Shown here piece by piece: positions 58,231 to 64,000 of a stretch of 64,000 nucleotides of DNA. The translations under genes and the position numbers were made by a program. The number at the start of each line of letters is the position of its first letter. The stretch's first letter is position 1. Source of the DNA: Steinernema hermaphroditum (Eukaryota; Nematoda; Chromadorea; Rhabditida; Steinernematidae); assembly GCA_030435675.1 (NCBI GenBank), contig CM059621.1, forward strand, positions 744,001-808,000. Reading direction: 5' to 3'. The notes beneath the pieces were generated by a model, which searched no databases, was not told where the DNA came from, and saw only the letters and a program-made list of their open reading frames with translations.

Positions 58231-61200
58231 ATGTCGCGGAGAAGCAGCCGCCGTTCGCGGTGGGGCTCGACGTGTCAGAATCCGTCGGCCTCATACTACA
58301 GTAGTGGCTATGCGCCACCGATGTATCACCATCGGCCGGAACCGTTCGATCCGGGAGCCTATCGGCCACCGGTCTCACGGCACGAACCCTATCACCCGTC
58401 GCCGTCGGACTATGATCCTGAGCCCTATGGCTTCAACTTCACCCCGCCACAGGAGCCTATCTCCTTCTTCAACGCTCAAGGTACGTTTCGCTCATTTCCA
58501 CTTAATGAAAAGGAGGGCGGACAATCTCTGATGCTGGCCAATGAATGGAGCGGATCGCGTGATTCAGCGGCCATTCATGCGCACCGCGGCGCTCCTTTCG
58601 CTGCCCCCGGCATCAGTGCCCACTTTGTGTTTGTTGTCCGCCGGCTTGCCGTTCTTATTGAGCTGTTCTGCGATGGGAAATCTGCTCCGAAAGGAGCGGG
58701 GTATGTTCTAAAATTTGTTTGATTAAGTAAGGGAAGCTTCTGAATGCATGGATATGTGGTTTGGACTAGGACAGTGTGCTTCATGACCAACTTGCTAAAT
58801 CAACTTGGTGTTAATTAGGACATGAATAGCCTCGTAAAATGTGTGCCGACCGACCCAAGCCCCTGTTAGTTTGGTTTCCTTTAAACGCGCACATTTATGT
58901 ACATCTCAAGAGCGTTTTGAAACATGCTTAGCTTAGAATTTTGAACTATGTGAATCCCTTATACAGACCTGGACTTGCCCCCAGAAAGTTACCCTTCATC
59001 GAATTGTTCAATTTCGGTCGAGCGTCCAAAAGTTCGATCGTTGGACCGGTATGCCAGCAACCAGCCCGCTCAGATCTTCGTTTTTCTATTGCTGATGTTT
59101 TGCCTTAACGGTGATATCTTCGAAGCAGAGATCTGAAAAATATTCTTGCCATTACGAATGGATTCTTAGAAATGGACGTCTTGGCATTATCCGATTAGTC
59201 CAAAGAAGATCTGACTCTTTCGTAGCCAATGTCATTCCTAAGGTTATCAGGGACGTAGGATCCATTCAATTCCTCTTTAATCCCTAAGAATGGAGATTTG
59301 AATTCACGACTCTAAAACGACCATCATAGTATGGAACTATCGCGCCCTTCCCAGGCCCCACACACTGACTGGTATTTTGCCGAGAAAACGGCTTGCTCCT
59401 AGGTGAGCTTAATTAACATTGCTCTCATGCGTCACCGTTCTGCATCAGGCTTCTAGTTTCACCTGCTCTATTGTGGCCTAATCAACTCCACTAGAACGAA
59501 CCAAAGCTACCGTAGCAGCTAATGTTGTGAATTATTTAAGTGGCGCTAGATTTTCACAATGCTAATCTTGTCTAATTACTCTCTCTTGATTCCATATTGC
59601 GCCAGTAGTTAGAGTATACTACGCATTTATGTGATTAGGCCAATTTTCAAGTGAAACGAGGTTGCAATTGCGTCAGTGGATTACGTTAGCTAGCGTCATC
59701 ACTGGCGTCTACCATCTTCTTAAGACGTCTTTAGGTGTGTTTTCTTCAAAAATAGCCACTATAAGAGAATGGTTCGGACTTGAAATTATCGAAATTCCAA
59801 GGGTTTTATCAAATTGGATCCGTTGGACGTGTTGGGAAAATAGATTCCACCGAGTGTATTCGAACCCGCCACCCTTCGCTTGGTAGTCTAGCGCGTTTCC
59901 AATGAGCCACGCATGCGTTTCTAAATGAGATGCTTTTGTAGATGATGCTCTTGGAAGCTAGAATTTTCGTTCTTTCACTACGTAGTTATATGTCCTTTCC
60001 TCTCACATCACCTTGGCAACCATTAGTCGAGGCAGTTCCTCTATTTATAAGCAGTCATGCGATACGGACTACTATACCTGACGTAGACGACCTACCGTAG
60101 TGGAGATGACGTATGTAGTCTACCATATCCCTAACCACCTGATGCCACTTCTCTTCGTAGCATTGCTTGTTTGTCTCACCCTTTATAAGCTTCAGTTGCT
60201 CCTCCTACGAGATTCCCTAATATCGAGATGGCCGCCGCTACTTCCGCCTATCCCCGAAGTCACTTTCCCAACCCCGAGTACCCCTCGACGTCGTCATCGG
60301 AGACGTACAATCTGACAGTTCAAGTAGATCGGAATTCCACGCGAAGAGTCGACGTGCCGAGAACGATGGAAGTGGTGCGAGATGTGCACGTTCCCATAGA
60401 AGCTCGAAGACCGGAGGAATCGAGAGTGGTCAATGCCCAGAGGGTCAGTCAAAGACAGGAAGAGGCTGTAAGAGCGCTTGTCGAGATGAAACGTGAAGAA
60501 GACGGCTCTAAGGAGGCGCCTATACAACTAGACGATAGCGAAGAGCGTTGCGTCAAGTCGGAATGCATCGAAGATCTGGAGAATCACGTAGCTGTCGATG
60601 TGAAAACCGAAAACGGCGAAGTGCCGGTTAGGGTCTTAAAGTCAGAGTACTGTCGGTGCTGTGGAACGCCAAGGCGGCTGACGGTGATGTTGAGCTGTCA
60701 TCCCAAGAAAGAGGCAGAGGCCAAAGAGATCGATCTCCACGGCACAGCTGACGATCCAATCGTCATCGACGACGATCCCGAAGATGATGAAATTCCCGCA
60801 CAAGTTGAGGATACGCCAGAATCTCCGCCTCCTGAGGTTGAAGCAGTCGAAGAGCCTGTTAGAATTCCCCTAACTCCGATGAGATGTCCCTCTCCAGATC
60901 AGCTTCAACAGTGAGATCCTTGAACGTCCTAGAAAATTAGAGTAAATCGAATTTTAGAGCTTTGTGGCAGATGCATCGCCAGCAAGAAGAAGTTTGGGGA
61001 TCTGCATACTCCAACCTTGGGCCTCCCGGGGACCCATCAAGTGAAAGCTCCTTGATAGATGCCGACGACGACGGGATGCTTCCCGACTCTGACAACGATC
61101 CCTACTTCACCGAATCGTCGGATTCGGACTCCGAGCAGCCGCAGCCCTCTTCATCGTCCTCTTATACCGACCAGCCGTCCATTCCGAAGCCGTCGTCCAG

Positions 61201-63622
61201 CTATCAAGTTATCAATATGAGCGTCTTGGCGGCGATAGTCAAACGAAGACTGCTAGACATCAACAATTCCATGTCGCCTGGAACGATCTACGCCAGCGTC
61301 ACCGCCGACGAGTCCTTTGACGAGGTCATGCAGGCGCTGCACCTCGAACAGACGAAGATCATCATCACCGTCAAGAGGAGGAAGAACTCTGAAGTAGTGG
61401 AGGTGCCCGAAAGGACTCCGCCACCAAACGATGCCATCGAAGTGGCGGTGAAGAAGCCGAGTTCGAAGAAGCGGTCTCGTCAGTCGAGGTCTCCTGACAA
61501 CAAATCGAAAAAGAAGCGGATTACAGGACCGTTCGAGCTGAAGCCGACGAAGACGAAGTGCTACTCGGCTTCCAGAAGAAACTCCCTGGCTTCAGAGGAC
61601 GAGCCGCAACCTTCTGAAGTGTGTCCCGAGCCATCCCCTGATTCTGGTCGACCCGATTCGCCTTCACCCGAATCGAGAAGCCTTTCGCCAGCATCGGAAG
61701 CGCGCGCCTTGGCTCTGGCGACTCTTCGTCGACCTGCAGTCTCCACTCCTCCGATCGTCCCCTCGAGCCCTACTCCGGAGCCGGTCCCGTCTACCATGGA
61801 GGACATTCCGCTACCACCTAAGGAGCCAGAGCCTCAAGAGCCTGTTCAAGAAGAAGAGATCCTTCCGCCGCCTCCACCGCCTCCGGAACTCGACGATCAC
61901 GACATGGACAACTCGGCCGTCGTGGACATGGACGTAGAAGTGGAAGTAGACGACGAACAGCCAGCCAAACAAGCTCCTTTAGGTAGATACTACTCCACCG
62001 TTGGCGTACTATTTTTTGTCTTTTTTAGAAAACGCTCACCACATCCCAACGATAGGCTCCCGAACCACAAACCACATCAATCTGCTGACCCGTCAGCTTC
62101 GAGGAAACAACATCAGCATCCCTCTTGAGCCACCGCCACCACCGCCAAAATCCTCAGAGACTAGCCAGCTCGAAGAAGACATCAAGGCCACAACGAAACG
62201 GAGGATCCTGACCGGAAACGTGCATGAAGACGACCTCCCGCCGAATTGCCCTCGACCTCAGCAGGCCCTTGGACGGACTTTCCCGACGAAAGTCAGGGTA
62301 GTTGTAGAAGATGTAAGGAGCCTAAACCGCTATGGTCTGATATAATCAAGATGACTTTAGGACGGCGAGCACAGCGATTCGAACAATCACAATCAAGAGA
62401 ACTACTACAGGCCTAAGATCGACGGACTGAGAAAGGTTGCTTCCGAAAGCCAGATGGCCGAGAAAGGACGAGTAAGTGGGATTAGGGTCTTGGTTCATTA
62501 ATACGGGATAGCATGAGCTGGAGCTGTCCATCCAGTAGAGCACAGATGGGCACGGCTTATCATAATACATAGGGGGTTCAGCCTTCCAATTCCGGTCGTT
62601 TTGACCCGTTTAGTTGGGTCAACTCTCTCTTTTGTGGGCTCATCTCTAAAACTATAGAATCCCGGACCCTTTTCAAGTCCTTCAATTCCAGAATGGACCC
62701 AAATTTCTCCCTCCCTGGGCCCTGAAACGTCTCGAAACGCAAAACACCAACGGTGTCCCTTCCCAGGCACCTCCACCCAAATGCTTCGGCAATCGAACCA
62801 TGCGGGTCATCAACGGCAAACGCGTCTTCTCCGACCAGAACACTTGCTACGAATACGCCGAGAAGGGCGTCTGCACGGCGGGAATCTTCTGTCGATTCGG
62901 ACACGGAGAAGAGGACACGACGGAGAAGAAAATCTGCGCTAAGTGAGTCGCCGTTCCCCGCCTCTAAATACCACTGTGTTTGTAGGATGCTCCGCGGCCA
63001 GTGCCGAGGAGATCGAGGCTGTCAGCTGCACCACAACCTGCCTCCTCATCAGATGCCCATATGTGACTTTTACTTGCGCCATAGTTGCAACAGCGACAAG
63101 TGCTGTTTCGTGCATGTGAGGCATTCGGAAGATAAGGCACCGTGCGACGAGTTCAATCGGGGAACGTGTCAGAGTGGAGACTCGGTGAGTGATGGAGATA
63201 GAAGAAAGGGATAGAGATTGGAGCCAAAGATGGCCGGCCGAGGGAACCTTTTTTGTGTTATAGGTGACTGTTGAAAGCGTGATAACTGCATTTCATACGT
63301 TGTGAGGTTGAAGGAAAACCAAAGGAGAATGCGGGGGTTCGAGCTGGCGACCTCGAACGTGGCAGGCAGATCCAATACCCGCTACGCCATGTCGACAAAG
63401 GAGCTGCTCTAGCCTTATTCGCATACATATCGGTCCCCTTAACTTTAAACCTCTTTTTCTCGCTTTTGTTTGACCCTTCCCTTAGTGGATTGGGAGGCTG
63501 TGGCTACGAAAAAGACGATCCCACCTAAACTGACGCCTTTTCAGTGCCCGAAACCGCATCGCTACATCTACAGGACGGTGAAGCTGCGCGGCGAGTTCCC
63601 CCCTTCTGCGACTGACGGGTAA
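58231..63622 (+). CDS. long disordered protein with four C-terminal CCCH zinc fingers (ZC3H3/Yth1-like)
   Basis: Eight exons, 58231-58480, 60196-60910, 60958-61982, 62029-62312, 62361-62471, 62767-62942, 62986-63184 and 63545-63622, join in phase to 945 aa. Residues 1-~110 are Tyr/Pro/Ser/Arg-rich. Residues ~110-760 are disordered and acidic, with a PIVIDDDPEDDE motif like a SUMO-interaction motif, a KKPSSKKRSRQSRSP basic patch and polyproline. Four CCCH fingers of C-X7-8-C-X4-5-C-X3-H spacing start at Cys ~822, 852, 880 and 907. Such arrays occur in ZC3H3 and CPSF30/Yth1, RNA-binding factors of mRNA 3'-end processing and export, so a nuclear RNA role is likely. Two points are uncertain. The 1.7-kb first intron might separate two genes. 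The final TGACGG|GTAAGT can be a stop (TAA) or a splice donor into a further exon. Confidence 0.72.
59850..59920 (-). repeat. tRNA-like sequence in CCCH-gene intron 1
   Basis: The minus strand has A-box-like TGGCTCATTGGAAACGC and B-box-like GGGTTCGAATAC, with GACTACCAAGCG between. The end segments do not form an acceptor stem. It is a tRNA-derived repeat. Confidence 0.5.
63245..63480 (-). repeat. SINE-like copy in last intron of the CCCH gene
   Basis: Shares CGCTACGCCATGTCGACAA, a GGGGGTTCGAGCTGGCGACC block and TTTAAACCTCTTTTTCTCGC with the palindrome arms at 55.6 and 56.1 kb (about 75% by eye). It also includes the CATACGTTGTGAGGTTGAA segment that borders those arms. On the minus strand A- and B-box-like motifs are spaced as in a tRNA. 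Confidence 0.7.
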
Positions 63623-64000
63623 GTGCCGAGGAGCAGCGCGCGCCTCAACGCCTAACCGATAGAACCGCGACCAGCGAAGTTTAGAGCGCCGCTGGAGAGG
63701 TGATGCTTCGGCAAAGGTCGGCAGAAGGAGAAGCGGCGGCGCCGACTAGGTAGGTTAGAGACACAACGCAGAATCTCAGTGTTACTCATTGCTCAATTCA
63801 CGGGGACAAACGGTGATGGGTGCTTTTAAGACGGTCTAGTGTAGTCAGTGCTCTTGCCCTGTATTGTATGATGTATACACAAGAAAAGGTTGTAGAATTT
63901 ATCAAAAATAAATTGGTTCTTTTTGTTGTTTGCCCCCCGGCGACTCATCGTAACCTGTCGGACACGTGTAAAAATAGATTTAATCACGATAACACTATAT
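63623..64000. other. downstream region; AATAAA at 63907-63912
   Basis: GC-rich to about 63.75 kb, then AT-rich. AATAAA at 63907-63912 could be the polyadenylation signal of the CCCH gene. No further coding exon is recognisable, though one could lie beyond the window. Confidence 0.45.

Noticed and set aside
1..64000. CRISPR arrays, bacterial operons or prophage
   Set aside because: The window is eukaryotic, with spliced genes throughout. The tandem arrays lack the spacer-repeat pattern.

Overview
The window looks like nuclear DNA of a nematode. It carries two cuticle collagen genes with the nematode-type N-terminal domain. Introns are often only 45-50 nt with GT...AG ends and a TTTCAG-like acceptor. 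A compact same-strand gene pair resembles a nematode operon, and a 7TM chemoreceptor-like gene is present. The species is not identifiable by eye. Coding DNA is C/G-rich at third positions, whereas the surrounding DNA is AT-richer and full of foldback and tRNA-derived repeats.

Layout. Bases 1-18,470 are gene-poor: no gene is supported there, only foldback elements, two 52-bp minisatellites, tRNA-like inverted repeats and a possible transposase relic. At 18.47-23.81 kb lies a six-exon neuropeptide GPCR of vasopressin/oxytocin (nematocin) receptor type. The gene-dense core at 24.1-33.9 kb is symmetric: collagen A (+), sds-22 (-), cpsf-2 (-), csn-3 (+), collagen B (-). The two collagens are near-identical in inverted orientation and bracket three conserved housekeeping genes. 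At 35.3-37.2 kb is a five-exon 7TM receptor, followed by a non-LTR retrotransposon relic. At 38.4-39.8 kb is an unassigned basic/coiled-coil protein. At 43.4-48.1 kb is a complete P5B-type ATPase, with an orphan fragment of such a gene nearby at 48.9 kb. Bases 48.1-58.2 kb are again repeat-rich and include a 2-kb element with terminal inverted repeats and a perfect 8-bp target duplication, containing a large palindrome and four tRNA-like modules. At 58.2-63.6 kb is a long gene for a disordered acidic protein ending in four CCCH zinc fingers (ZC3H3/Yth1-like).

Functional links. cpsf-2 (3'-end cleavage complex) and sds-22 (PP1 regulator) are separated by only 127 nt on the same strand and are probably co-transcribed. 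The CCCH protein may also act in mRNA 3'-end processing or export. csn-3 belongs to the COP9 signalosome. The receptors, collagens and P5B pump have no evident functional link to these genes.

Gene models were built by hand from reading frames and splice phases. All phases were checked to be consistent, but transcript data were not available. Family assignments rest on remembered family features, not on searches.
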